NCBI GenBank assembly: GCA_937934645.1
Contig: CALGYZ010000065.1
Coordinates: forward strand, 62,001 to 126,000
Length of the DNA stretch: 64,000 nt
Direction: 5' to 3'
Source: an uncultured Bacillaceae bacterium
GTDB lineage: Bacteria; Bacillota; Bacilli; Bacillales; Caldibacillaceae
Below are positions 24,778 to 33,585 of the stretch, piece by piece; position 1 is the stretch's first letter, and every line of letters starts with the position of its first letter. Position numbers and translations under genes: made by a program. Under the pieces are notes generated by a model. That model was not told where the DNA came from and did not search any database. It worked only from the letters and a program-made list of their open reading frames with translations.

Positions 24778-26166
24778 GTGGAGACGGTATTAGTGATTGG
24801 GGGAGGAATTACGGGACTGACAACTCTTTTCGAGCTGGAGAAACTCTTGAAGCAGAAACAGAAAAAAATGCGGCTCATTTTAGCTGAGGCGGAAAACAGG
24901 GTCGGGGGAAAAATCCGTACGGTCAAGAACCGCGGCTTCATTATGGAAACAGGAGCCGACTCGATTGTCCACCGGAAAATGGAAGATATCACATTATTAT
25001 CGGAACTTGGCTTGGAAAATGAAGTTGTATATAATGCGACAGGCACTTCCTTTTTATATACAGACGGAGAATTGAAAGAAATTCCGCATGATTCGGTTTT
25101 CGGCATTCCGGCTGGGATTGAATCACTGGCGAAAACTACACTTGTTTCAGCTGAAGGGAAAGTGGAAGCGTTAAGAGATTTTTATTTGCATGACCGGATG
25201 TTTTCCGAAAATGATTCAGTCGGTGAGTTTTTAGAGTATTACCTGGGGAAGGAGTTTGTAGAAAAGCAAATTGCCCCGGTGCTGTCAGGCGTTTATTCAG
25301 GTTCAATATATGACTTAACAATCGGCACAACGTTGCCGTATTTGTTACGGTATAAGGAAGAATACGGCAGCATTATCAAAGGATTGGAAGCTAACAAGGA
25401 TCATTTTCTGGGAAACAGCGGAAAAAAGTTTTTGTCCTTTAAAGAAGGATTATCGGCAATTACGGATACATTGGCAGAGAAGCTGGAACAGACCGAGATT
25501 TTATTAAATAAAAAAGCGGTGCGGATTGAGAAAGACGCCCGGTTCCGTGTATATTTCGAAGACGGACATACGGTTGACGCCGACTATATTGTTTTGGCCG
25601 TTCCTCATCTTCAGGCTAAGAAATTGTTCACGGATGCAGAGCTTCAAACCTGTTTTGATGAATTGAAGTCGGGATCCATCATCAGTGTATATATGGGCTT
25701 TGAAGTGCCGGATGATGTTTTACCGGCCAACGGGACGGGCTTTCTGAATGCCGGTGACAAAATGCTGGATTGCGGGGCTTGCACATGGACGAGCCGGAAA
25801 TGGGAGCATACGTCTCGGGACGGAAACTTGCTTGTAAGGTTGTTTTATAAAAGAAACCATCCCCGCTTTGCGCAATTCATGGAGATGGACGATGAAGATC
25901 TTGTCAGCACGGCTATATCTGATATTGAAAAGACGCTGGGAATAAAAGAAAAGCCGTCGGTGTATGACGTGACAAAATGGGACAGGCAAATGCCGGTTTA
26001 TCAGCTCAATCACCGGGAAACGGTCGGAAAACTTGAGGCGCATTTAGAAAATCATTACTGCGGAATCTATCTTGCCGGAGCTTCCTACTACGGTGCCGGC
26101 ATCCCTGATTGCATTGAAAACGGTTATCATACGGCCCGAAAAATCATAAACGGGGCAAATGCTTAA
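24778..26166 (+). CDS. hemY: Protoporphyrinogen/coproporphyrinogen oxidase
   Basis: A 462-residue FAD oxidase of haem biosynthesis (HemY/CgoX). The dinucleotide fold is LVIGGGITGLTT at the N-terminus with a following EAENRVGGKIRT. The C-terminal flavin segment is LAGASYYGAGIPDCIENGY. It acts at the cytoplasmic membrane face. GTG 24778 lies eight bases from GAGGGG; a GTG at 24769 has no spacing. The hemE and hemH genes of the usual Bacillus operon are absent, so this may be a second copy. Its 3' end overlaps queT on the other strand by four bases. Confidence 0.85.
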   Translation: METVLVIGGGITGLTTLFELEKLLKQKQKKMRLILAEAENRVGGKIRTVKNRGFIMETGADSIVHRKMEDITLLSELGLENEVVYNATGTSFLYTDGELKEIPHDSVFGIPAGIESLAKTTLVSAEGKVEALRDFYLHDRMFSENDSVGEFLEYYLGKEFVEKQIAPVLSGVYSGSIYDLTIGTTLPYLLRYKEEYGSIIKGLEANKDHFLGNSGKKFLSFKEGLSAITDTLAEKLEQTEILLNKKAVRIEKDARFRVYFEDGHTVDADYIVLAVPHLQAKKLFTDAELQTCFDELKSGSIISVYMGFEVPDDVLPANGTGFLNAGDKMLDCGACTWTSRKWEHTSRDGNLLVRLFYKRNHPRFAQFMEMDDEDLVSTAISDIEKTLGIKEKPSVYDVTKWDRQMPVYQLNHRETVGKLEAHLENHYCGIYLAGASYYGAGIPDCIENGYHTARKIINGANA

Positions 26167-26663
26167 TCCAAGGAATATTTTTCCTTCATTAAACGTTTAT
26201 GTATGCTGTACATGACCGGCATTCCGAGAACCATCACGCCAAATTCGCCGATTGCGGTGAACAGCCATGTTTCCCAAAAGGGCAATCCGATTGCAAGTTT
26301 CAGTTCAAATGCAATGATGAACATCATAACGGAAAAAACCATACTGTTAGCCAACATGCGCATCCAAATGTTATGAATATACCGGCAGATAAAAATTGTG
26401 GTGAGTAAGGATAAGATCGAATGGCCGACCCCAAATATTAAATCGTACGGGAGCAATGAGGAAAAAAACAAATTCGACAAAAACACACCGATGACGATAC
26501 CGAAAAAATATTTTTTGTTAATAACGATGAGGTGATTAAAAATTTCCGGAATCCGGAATTGGATGTTTGAAAAAGCGATCGGCTGGATAATGGCTGTGAT
26601 TGCGATATATAAAGCTGCAACGATGCCGTTTAATGTAATCGTGCGTACTTTCATTTTACCCAT
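26163..26663 (-). CDS. queT: Queuosine precursor transporter, ECF S component
   Basis: A 166-residue membrane protein with about five or six helices, of the QueT family, the substrate-binding component of energy-coupling-factor importers for queuosine precursors. The N-terminal TLNGIVAALYIAITA and PEIFNHLIVINKKYFFGIVIGVFLSN segments are characteristic. The ECF energy module is encoded elsewhere. A promoter lies 31 bases upstream. The short leader (about 24 bases) leaves no room for a preQ1 riboswitch. It is convergent and overlapping with hemY. Confidence 0.85.
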   Translation of the reverse strand: MGKMKVRTITLNGIVAALYIAITAIIQPIAFSNIQFRIPEIFNHLIVINKKYFFGIVIGVFLSNLFFSSLLPYDLIFGVGHSILSLLTTIFICRYIHNIWMRMLANSMVFSVMMFIIAFELKLAIGLPFWETWLFTAIGEFGVMVLGMPVMYSIHKRLMKEKYSLD

Positions 26664-26693
26664 GATCTCTCCTTAATGTTTTTACGCGTTATC

Positions 26694-26722
26694 ATTATAC
26701 ATGTTTCAGTTATTGTTCACAA
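26694..26722 (-). promoter_or_regulatory. Sigma-A promoter of queT
   Basis: On the minus strand TTGTGA (26722-26717) and TATAAT (26699-26694) are spaced by 17 bases. Confidence 0.65.
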
Positions 26723-26745
26723 GGGAGGGAGGTTTGTCCTGTATG

Positions 26746-26776
26746 GTCAGGGGCACTATAAGCCCCTGACTTTTTT
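26746..26776 (+). terminator. Plus-strand terminator with no nearby plus-strand gene
   Basis: GTCAGGGGC and GCCCCTGAC pair perfectly and are followed by TTTTTT on the plus strand. The nearest plus-strand gene is hemY, 580 bases before, with queT antisense in between. Confidence 0.75.
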
Positions 26777-27167
26777 ACAACCCGTCTTCCGTCGGAGCAA
26801 ACGGAAAGTTGAAGCGGGTTTCAACCGCACGCAACCGTTGATTCAGCCGTTGCAGCTGCTGTGTTTGCCGCTGGTTAACATTGTTTTGTCTTGTAATTTC
26901 CTGATTAATTCTTCTGATTTCCTGGTTAACTCTCCTAATTTCCTGATTGATCCGCCGGATTTCATTATTTTGCCTTGTTAGTTCTTCATTTTGTCTGGCG
27001 TTTTGTCTTTCTAATTGATTTACTCTCCGTTCCAGCTGGGGCTGGCGGTGATCCTCATACGGCTCAAATTCGTCTTCAATATTTCTGAAAGAATGGACAT
27101 CGGTATATTCCCAACCTTCATAGGGAACCGGCGGAAATTGATAATAATGATACGGATACACGGGCAT
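26775..27167 (-). CDS. Coiled-coil protein with seven-residue repeats
   Basis: About 130 residues. An N-terminal tyrosine/proline-rich segment (YPYHYYQFPPVPYEGWEY) is followed from about residue 45 by a long coiled coil rich in Asn, Gln, Arg and Glu, with repeats of the type NQEIRR(I/V). The C-terminus is FNFPFAPTEDGL. There is no signal peptide. The composition recalls small spore-coat or spore-associated proteins of Bacillus, but I do not recognise it. GTG 27161 is an alternative start with better spacing from GAGGAG. Confidence 0.6.
   Translation of the reverse strand: MPVYPYHYYQFPPVPYEGWEYTDVHSFRNIEDEFEPYEDHRQPQLERRVNQLERQNARQNEELTRQNNEIRRINQEIRRVNQEIRRINQEITRQNNVNQRQTQQLQRLNQRLRAVETRFNFPFAPTEDGL
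26896..26964 (-). repeat. 21-base tandem repeat inside the coiled-coil gene
   Basis: Units beginning ATTTCCTG start at 26896, 26917 and 26938, with a degenerate fourth at 26959. Each unit encodes one heptad of the coiled coil, so the array can change length by slippage without breaking the frame. Confidence 0.8.
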
Positions 27168-27321
27168 CACTCCTCATTTGTTGGTCATTTCCCTATACTT
27201 TATGAGCGGAGCCGTCAATTGACAGGGCGAATGTCCATCCCGGCTGCATTCTGCTTAAATTAAGTGAAAAACATACATATTCCGGAGATTTTATTAAAAA
27301 AATAAGGGAGAGGTGACCTGA

Positions 27322-27777
27322 ATGAACAAACCGGTTATTACAGCTTTAACAACGATTGGAATTGCCCAGCTTTTGAAGATTCCGATTCATAGAATAACGG
27401 ATGGGCACTGGAACTGGAGGTTGTTTTTTGAGACCGGGGGAATGCCGAGCTCACATTCTGCCGGTGTTTCTTCCCTGGCTGCTTATGTCGCATTCAAAAG
27501 CGGTGTGAAAACGGTTGATTTTGCACTGGCATCCATTTTCGGCCTGCTCGTAATGTATGATGCCCAGGGAGTAAGGCGTCAGGCCGGGGAGTTAACGATT
27601 AAAGTAAATGAGCTGGAAGAGCAATTGGAACGCATCCGGGGCAAAGAAGACCGTCATTACCATGACCGGAAGATTAAAAAAATGCGAGAGCGGCTCGGCC
27701 ACCAGCCGGTCGAGGTGGTAGCAGGAGCATTGCTCGGGATTGCGTGCGGATATGTCGGTTATAAATTGTTCCATTAA
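27322..27777 (+). CDS. yuiD: Divergent PAP2 family protein (YuiD-like)
   Basis: A 151-residue membrane protein of the 'divergent PAP2' family (YuiD), related to acid phosphatases of the PAP2 type. The conserved GGMPSSHSAGV is at 39-49 and MYDAQGVRRQAG near 89-100; a C-terminal QPVEVVAGALLGI ends in a hydrophobic helix. A charged loop (about 95-130) may form a coiled coil. Substrate is unknown. ATG 27322 follows GGGAGAGG. It is monocistronic. Confidence 0.88.
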   Translation: MNKPVITALTTIGIAQLLKIPIHRITDGHWNWRLFFETGGMPSSHSAGVSSLAAYVAFKSGVKTVDFALASIFGLLVMYDAQGVRRQAGELTIKVNELEEQLERIRGKEDRHYHDRKIKKMRERLGHQPVEVVAGALLGIACGYVGYKLFH

Positions 27778-28013
27778 TTTGATTTATAAAACTTCGTTTA
27801 AACCCGAATATTTTATTTTGAAAAATTTTTGTTTATATAAAAATACGCAGTTTTTAACTTTGTAACCGTTTGTTTGTTTTTTTGTTAAAAATATATCTAT
27901 TTTAAAAGGAATTTTACATCATACAGAGAATATTGTTTGTTAGAATTAATATAACAGGAGAACTGCTGAACGTTTGATGAGTGTTGATTTTCATAGAAAA
28001 TAAGGTGATATTC

Positions 28014-30731
28014 ATGGATAAGGAAAAACAATTAATAACAAAAACATATTATAAATCGCTCATCTCCGAAGATGAGACAAGGCATCCGGTAGAGGTATTG
28101 GGCGATTTGTTTTTGGAAGAGCAAAAAAAAGAAATTCCCGATTCATCTTTAATCCGCTACTGCCAGGGAGAAGTATATTTTCTAAACAAAGATTATGAAG
28201 CGGCGATTTTTAAATGGGAAAATGTTCATAACGAGCTTGAACCGTGGGCAAAGAAAAATATCGCCGATGCATATTTGGAAATGAAACTGTACACCACAGC
28301 GGAGGAAATCTATCAATCTGTTGAAACTGATTCCCTCGTATTGCGGACGGAAGTTTTATTGCAGCTGTTCTCTTTATATTTGGAGCGGAAAAATGATACA
28401 CGGGCGAATGAAGTCATAAAACAAATTGTAGAATTAAACCCGGACTATCCGGATGTTACCAAAATTGCCCGGGCATTCTTTGAAAAACGTGAAGACTGGG
28501 ACAGTGCATTTGAACTTGCCTTGCGGGAAGGTCTGCGCACGGAGGACACCGCCTGGTTCGAAACGTTAAAGTCTTATGTGAAAAATGGTTACGCCAAACA
28601 GAAGGAACCGCAATATTTCTTTCCTGTTCTGACATCTTTGCAAAAGGATCACCTTCCGTTATTTGAACAATTCATTACCGCCCTTTGGGAAAATTATAAA
28701 GACGGACCGCAGTTTTTTGAATGGCTGAAAGAAATTAATCAGTACTTGAAAGATTCTGCATTAAACACGGATTACCAGTGGCAATCCCTGCCGCACTTTT
28801 ATAAACAAGCGTACGAACAATTAATGGCCGGCGACTTTTCAATGCAGGAATTATCTGAAATTATACCCGACCTGCTCCACGTGTGGGCAAAGATAGCCGG
28901 AAAAACCGAAGCGGTTTATCCGGCTGCGGCCATATTTGCCTGGAATGACACTGTACCAAACCGGTTTAATGATGATGCATTAAAGATTGCCGAAAGAGCG
29001 CTGTTCCACTCAAAAATCACCGTTAATGTGCTCAAGGGAAGCAAGGAGCTTTTCCAATCACTGGTCAAGTGGATTGAAAAACATGATTTAGACCGGCATG
29101 TCCGGCTTGAATGGATGGGCGGACAGCTGCTGGATTTTGAAAACCAAATTGTCGGTGTGACTGCCCTGCACGGTGGTGCGAAGGCCACATTTATTAGCCA
29201 TTTTTTAAATGAAGATGACCGGATGATGAATCAACCCCAGTCATTCACTTGTTATAAAAATGGGGAACATTATCAGGTTAAACAGCTGAACGATTATGAG
29301 GAAAAAGTACTGTCAGATGAACAATTGCATTTATTGGCAGGCCGGCAAGATGCAAAAGGCATGTTCTTTGAAGTTCAATTGCCTAAACCGGTGTTTACTC
29401 ATAAGTTGATGGTCATGGATTTGCCGGTATTGAATATTGTTCCGTCGCTCAATGACCGGTTTACCGATGTACTCCACTGTCTTGATTCATTGTTGTTTGT
29501 TGTTGACGGAGAGCACGGGCTCAGCGAAGTGGAAGAAAGCTGGATCGAACTGATCCGCCATGAGTTTCCGGGCATAAACATATACTTTGTGATCAATAAA
29601 CAAAACAATAATGAAGATTCTGCCCAGTTCAATCATCTGCTCCGTGAAACGGACGGAAAACTGATCGAATACGGTTTTACTTATGAAGACCGCGACAAAA
29701 CAGCAAGAATTCTCCGTACGGACTGGCAAACCAAGGGAAGCAATATGAAACGAATATTGAAGTATTTATATATAATAAAAAGAATCATGGATCAGCTGCT
29801 TGAGCAACGCGTGAAGGTTGAAAAACAACTGGAGGAATTCATCAGTCGCAAGGAAGATCTGGCTCAACGGATTAACGGTGCGATTCACCAGCTGGAAGAC
29901 ATGGAGCAGGAAAAAGCCGGCATGATTCAGAAATCCTTCCATCTCATAAAAGAAGAAACAGAAAAAGAAATGGTTAAGCAAATTCCGGTGATCTTAAAAA
30001 GAATGAGCAAATATGTGACAAAAAGCCGGAATTTCCAAAAACTGCACATCGAATTAAACGATGAAATGAACAATAAAATCCGCCAATATTTGGATGAAGA
30101 AGTCCTGCCGCAATTTTTAAACCGGATCCAGGAATGGCTCAAACTTGCCGAAGAGCAGTTACAAGACGGAAAAAGATTTTTGGATGAGATCAATGAAGGG
30201 TTTAACGGAATGATTGGTAAAGACCGCTTACAACTTACTTGTGATTTTAAAGTTTTGGAGGATTGGCAGCGGGATATTGACCGCTTAACCAGCAATATTC
30301 ATTTCCAGCCGATTAATATTTTTACACGGAACACCCCCGTGCAAGTGCTGTTAAAGGGAGCAGGTAAAGTATTGAGACGGTTTACGAAAAATAAAGATAT
30401 GCTTGTGGCCAGATATAAACAGTTTATTGAAAACGAAAGCTATGAAGAGGTCGCAAAGGAAACAGCAAACCAATTCTTAAAGCCGTTTACCTTGCTGGAA
30501 CACGGAATTGAAAGGGACGTAAACTTGTTTTTCCGCTCCGCTTTTATGGATTTGCGCAGCCTGGCTGACGAGATAAATATGGTTGTTTTGGAGAAAAGGG
30601 AAAAACTGGATGAGATCAGGGATCATCCGGAAAGTTTCCGTGACCCTTTGAAGATTTTTGAAATTACGAGATTGCAATATAAATATATTATAGAAGTTGA
30701 AGAAATGTCCGGAGAAACCGCGGTGCTGTGA
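28014..30731 (+). CDS. Large TPR and pseudo-GTPase protein, function unknown
   Basis: About 905 residues in three parts. The N-terminal third (1-330) has helical TPR-like repeats. From about 370 a dynamin-type GTPase fold seems to be present but with degraded motifs: a P-loop position reading VTALHGGAKAT, a VMDLPVLN where DxxG is expected, and INKQN where NKxD is expected. The C-terminal third has a coiled coil (about 590-660) and long helices ending in a stretch like those of dynamin-like proteins. No transmembrane segment or signal is visible. ATG 28014 follows AAGGTG. It probably cannot bind GTP normally. Confidence 0.75.
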   Translation: MDKEKQLITKTYYKSLISEDETRHPVEVLGDLFLEEQKKEIPDSSLIRYCQGEVYFLNKDYEAAIFKWENVHNELEPWAKKNIADAYLEMKLYTTAEEIYQSVETDSLVLRTEVLLQLFSLYLERKNDTRANEVIKQIVELNPDYPDVTKIARAFFEKREDWDSAFELALREGLRTEDTAWFETLKSYVKNGYAKQKEPQYFFPVLTSLQKDHLPLFEQFITALWENYKDGPQFFEWLKEINQYLKDSALNTDYQWQSLPHFYKQAYEQLMAGDFSMQELSEIIPDLLHVWAKIAGKTEAVYPAAAIFAWNDTVPNRFNDDALKIAERALFHSKITVNVLKGSKELFQSLVKWIEKHDLDRHVRLEWMGGQLLDFENQIVGVTALHGGAKATFISHFLNEDDRMMNQPQSFTCYKNGEHYQVKQLNDYEEKVLSDEQLHLLAGRQDAKGMFFEVQLPKPVFTHKLMVMDLPVLNIVPSLNDRFTDVLHCLDSLLFVVDGEHGLSEVEESWIELIRHEFPGINIYFVINKQNNNEDSAQFNHLLRETDGKLIEYGFTYEDRDKTARILRTDWQTKGSNMKRILKYLYIIKRIMDQLLEQRVKVEKQLEEFISRKEDLAQRINGAIHQLEDMEQEKAGMIQKSFHLIKEETEKEMVKQIPVILKRMSKYVTKSRNFQKLHIELNDEMNNKIRQYLDEEVLPQFLNRIQEWLKLAEEQLQDGKRFLDEINEGFNGMIGKDRLQLTCDFKVLEDWQRDIDRLTSNIHFQPINIFTRNTPVQVLLKGAGKVLRRFTKNKDMLVARYKQFIENESYEEVAKETANQFLKPFTLLEHGIERDVNLFFRSAFMDLRSLADEINMVVLEKREKLDEIRDHPESFRDPLKIFEITRLQYKYIIEVEEMSGETAVL

Positions 30732-30740
30732 TGAATAAAG

Positions 30741-30780
30741 AGCAGGGGAACGTATATGGTTACCCCTGCTTTTCACTTTT
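30741..30780 (+). terminator. Terminator of the TPR/pseudo-GTPase gene
   Basis: AGCAGGGG/CCCCTGCT around a 14-base loop, with TTTTC and further T-rich sequence. Confidence 0.75.
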
Positions 30781-30956
30781 CTTCTAATTTTTCCATTGGA
30801 CACATATATTTAAAATCAGAAAGCTGCTCATGATGTGCGGTTCTCCACAAAACAGAGGAATTTGCTTCCGTATCGCGGACTCTTCAAATTGTTTTCACAA
30901 GCGGAAAAATAAAAATATGGTAAAATGGTAGTAAAATATAAAGGAAGAGGAATGAT

Positions 30957-31820
30957 ATGGAAGATAATGAACGGTTGATTACTTTTCTGAATTTTGATCA
31001 TACATTGACGAAGCAAAAATTCCTGCATCAATTTCCCCACCATTGGATTGACTGCTCTGATATTCCACACACAAACGGCTTCTGCCAACCTGATTCACTG
31101 CAAATGATCCGTGATAAACTCCGGGAACAACATGCAAGTCCGCTCGTACTCATCGGAAATGGAAATTACCATTATGTCACCTATTTACTAATGGAACGGA
31201 TCAAAGAACCCTTCTCTCTCGTTTTATTTGATCACCATGATGATATGAAGGAAAGTGAATTTCTCATTTCTTGCGGTTCATGGGTAAGCTATGCCCTAAA
31301 GAACGTTACAATCCTCAATAAAGTTTGTATAATAGGAGTAAATGAGAAACATATTACACAGCCGAACCGGAACACAAACAGACGGGTGAAAATCATTACG
31401 GAAAGAAAATTGAACATATCACCTCTAAATCATATTCTCGATGAAGTCCAGACATTCTTGAAAGGTGAAAAGAATATTTATATTAGTATTGATAAAGATG
31501 TATTATATAAAAAGGAAGCATTTACAAACTGGGATCAAGGCAGCATGACGCTGGTCCAGCTGTTGTTTATGCTGGAATTTCTTTCCGCCCGTTTTCGTAT
31601 AGCCGGTATGGATATATGCGGAGAATATTTGTTAAATGGAAGTAATGTGTTTAAAGCCGAATCCCGTGAATATATTAAAATGAATGAAATTGTAAATGGT
31701 GCACTGATTCGGTTTATTTATGATCTGCAAAACCGCCAGGATCCGTCGGAAGAATCTTCTTTCGGACAAGCCGGTGCAAGTTTCATTGACAATCAAGGTA
31801 CTTTAAATGGTAATATGTAA
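30957..31820 (+). CDS. Arginase-fold (ureohydrolase family) protein
   Basis: A 287-residue cytosolic protein of the arginase/agmatinase/deacetylase fold. The metal-binding motifs are present: a His in GNGNYHYVTYLL (near 70), LFDHHDD near 91-97, SIDKDV near 178-183 and MDICGE near 218. The first motif differs from the usual GGDHS, so it may use a different substrate than arginine or agmatine. ATG 30957 follows GGAAGAGG. The nrnB gene follows after 39 bases with no terminator between, so they are co-transcribed. Confidence 0.8.
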   Translation: MEDNERLITFLNFDHTLTKQKFLHQFPHHWIDCSDIPHTNGFCQPDSLQMIRDKLREQHASPLVLIGNGNYHYVTYLLMERIKEPFSLVLFDHHDDMKESEFLISCGSWVSYALKNVTILNKVCIIGVNEKHITQPNRNTNRRVKIITERKLNISPLNHILDEVQTFLKGEKNIYISIDKDVLYKKEAFTNWDQGSMTLVQLLFMLEFLSARFRIAGMDICGEYLLNGSNVFKAESREYIKMNEIVNGALIRFIYDLQNRQDPSEESSFGQAGASFIDNQGTLNGNM

Positions 31821-31859
31821 CAAATGATGAGTTTTGAAAAGCTACAGGAGGTTTTATTT

Positions 31860-33020
31860 TTGAAAATTAAACTCTTTACCGATACGGATTTAGACGGCAT
31901 GGGATGCGCGGTAGTAGCCAAACTCGCTTTTGGTGATGCCGTCGATGTTTCCCATTGTTCGTACCGGAATTTAAACCAGCGCATCGATCAATTTTTACAA
32001 AAAGAAGAGCATAAAGATACAAAACTTTATATTACAGATTTGGCCGTAAATTCCACAATTGAAAAAAAGCTGAATGAAAGACATAAAAACGGCGGACATG
32101 TTATGGTCATCGATCACCATGTAACAGCCCTTCATTTTAATGATTATCCCTGGGGCCATGTTTTAATGGAATATGAAAACGGTAAAAAAACATGTGCAAC
32201 TTCTTTGTTTTTTGACCATCTTGTTGAAAACGGCAATTTAGAAAAAACACCGGCTCTTGAACAGTTTGTGGATTTGGTCCGGCAATACGACACATGGGAA
32301 TGGGATGAAAATGACAATATTGTGGCCAAACATTTAAACGATTTATTTTTTATGTTTGGCAGGGAACAGTTTAAAGATGATTTGATTAAGAGATTAAAGG
32401 AAAATCCGGAGCAGTTTCAATTGACTGATATGGAAAATATGTTAATGGATGTAGAAGAGAAAAAAATCGAACGTTATATCCATGCAAAAAATAAACAAAT
32501 TGTCCAGCGGAATGTGAATGACTATTGTATCGGCATTGTTCATGCCGAACAATATTTGTCCGAGCTCGGCAATGCGCTGAATAAAAAGAATCCCCATTTG
32601 GACATGATTGTACTTGTTAATGTCGGAACGAAAAAAGTCGGTTTCCGGACGATTCACGACAATGTGGATGTAGCGAAATTTGCTAAAGAGCTCGGCGGCG
32701 GCGGTCACCCGAAGGCATCAGGGTGTGATTTGACGGAAGAAGCTTTTAAACTGTTTGTTACCGATGTATTCCATGTTGAACCAATCAGACCCGATCCGGA
32801 AAAAAATGAAATTAACGTCAAAGATGCACCGTATGGAACTTATTATGAAAACAGGAAAGGCGAGATCAGTTTTATTAAGAAGGATAAAGACGGTATGTAT
32901 ACCGTTACCCATGAAGGAAAACTGCTTCCTGAACGGTTTTCGACCTTTGAAAAAGCAGAAATTTATGTAAAAAGAAATTACCAGTCGTGGCTTCGTTATG
33001 ACCGGGATATGAATAAGTAA
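31860..33020 (+). CDS. nrnB: Oligoribonuclease NrnB (DHH phosphoesterase)
   Basis: A 386-residue DHH/DHHA1 phosphoesterase that degrades short oligoribonucleotides, possibly also pGpG. The DHH motif is VIDHHVTA near 84-90, the TDTDLDGMGC motif near 7-16 binds metal, and GGGGHPKASG near 278-287 is the DHHA1 signature. Size and motifs match NrnB (YngD) of B. subtilis. Translation starts at TTG 31860, eight bases from AGGAGG. It follows the arginase-fold gene. Confidence 0.9.
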   Translation: MKIKLFTDTDLDGMGCAVVAKLAFGDAVDVSHCSYRNLNQRIDQFLQKEEHKDTKLYITDLAVNSTIEKKLNERHKNGGHVMVIDHHVTALHFNDYPWGHVLMEYENGKKTCATSLFFDHLVENGNLEKTPALEQFVDLVRQYDTWEWDENDNIVAKHLNDLFFMFGREQFKDDLIKRLKENPEQFQLTDMENMLMDVEEKKIERYIHAKNKQIVQRNVNDYCIGIVHAEQYLSELGNALNKKNPHLDMIVLVNVGTKKVGFRTIHDNVDVAKFAKELGGGGHPKASGCDLTEEAFKLFVTDVFHVEPIRPDPEKNEINVKDAPYGTYYENRKGEISFIKKDKDGMYTVTHEGKLLPERFSTFEKAEIYVKRNYQSWLRYDRDMNK

Positions 33021-33087
33021 AAATAAAACCTGTTTTACCCTTGAAGACCGGATCGCTTTCAGGGCGGAGTAAGGAGTACATATATCA

Positions 33088-33125
33088 GCCGGATTTCACA
33101 TATGCTGAAATCCGGCATTTTATAT
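33088..33125 (+). terminator. Terminator of the arginase-nrnB operon
   Basis: GCCGGATTTCA/TGAAATCCGGC with a seven-base loop, then ATTTTATATT. Confidence 0.85.
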
Positions 33126-33267
33126 TGAAAATTGTCAGAAAATAGATTATTATTTTTTAATAAATATTAATTAATAATTCCTTACTTTTACAAAATATTA
33201 TTTTCAGTGTTAGGTGAGTTTGCATTCATTAACTAAAAAATAAGAAAATGGTGTGCGTGATGGCGTG

Positions 33268-33561
33268 ATGAAGTATAAAATTGTCATTGATTCAAAGGCA
33301 AAAGAGTGGATTATGAAAAAGGGAAAAGCACTGACCATTGAAAGTGTTCATTTTCCCAATTGTTGTGTACCCATTGTCGAACTGTCCTTTGTTTATGGGA
33401 AACCGGCCGATAAAGAAAAATTTGAAAAAATAATGACGGAAGGACTCGAATTTTATATTGAAAAAGGTCTGAATTTTAAAAACAGTGAAATAAAAATCGG
33501 GTTAACGGGATTTTATCTGTTCAAAACATTGCGGGTTGAAGGATTGCAAAGAATTATCTGA
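33268..33561 (+). CDS. CC-motif small protein (CC/Se motif family)
   Basis: A 97-residue protein with paired cysteines at 32-33 in FPNCCVP, a charged linker, and a C-terminal segment ending GFYLFKTLRVEGLQRII. This layout resembles the CC/Se motif (seleno)protein family, in which the CC position may hold selenocysteine in some members; here both codons are TGT (Cys-Cys). Function is unknown. ATG 33268 lies behind poorly placed GTG repeats, so the start is uncertain. It is the first gene of an operon with the next protein and CstA. Confidence 0.6.
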   Translation: MKYKIVIDSKAKEWIMKKGKALTIESVHFPNCCVPIVELSFVYGKPADKEKFEKIMTEGLEFYIEKGLNFKNSEIKIGLTGFYLFKTLRVEGLQRII

Positions 33562-33585
33562 ATATAAACAGATGGAGGAATAACA

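Noticed and set aside
26660..26780. preQ1 riboswitch before queT
   Set aside because: The predicted queT transcript starts about 24 bases before the start codon, too short for a preQ1 element, and no matching motif was found.
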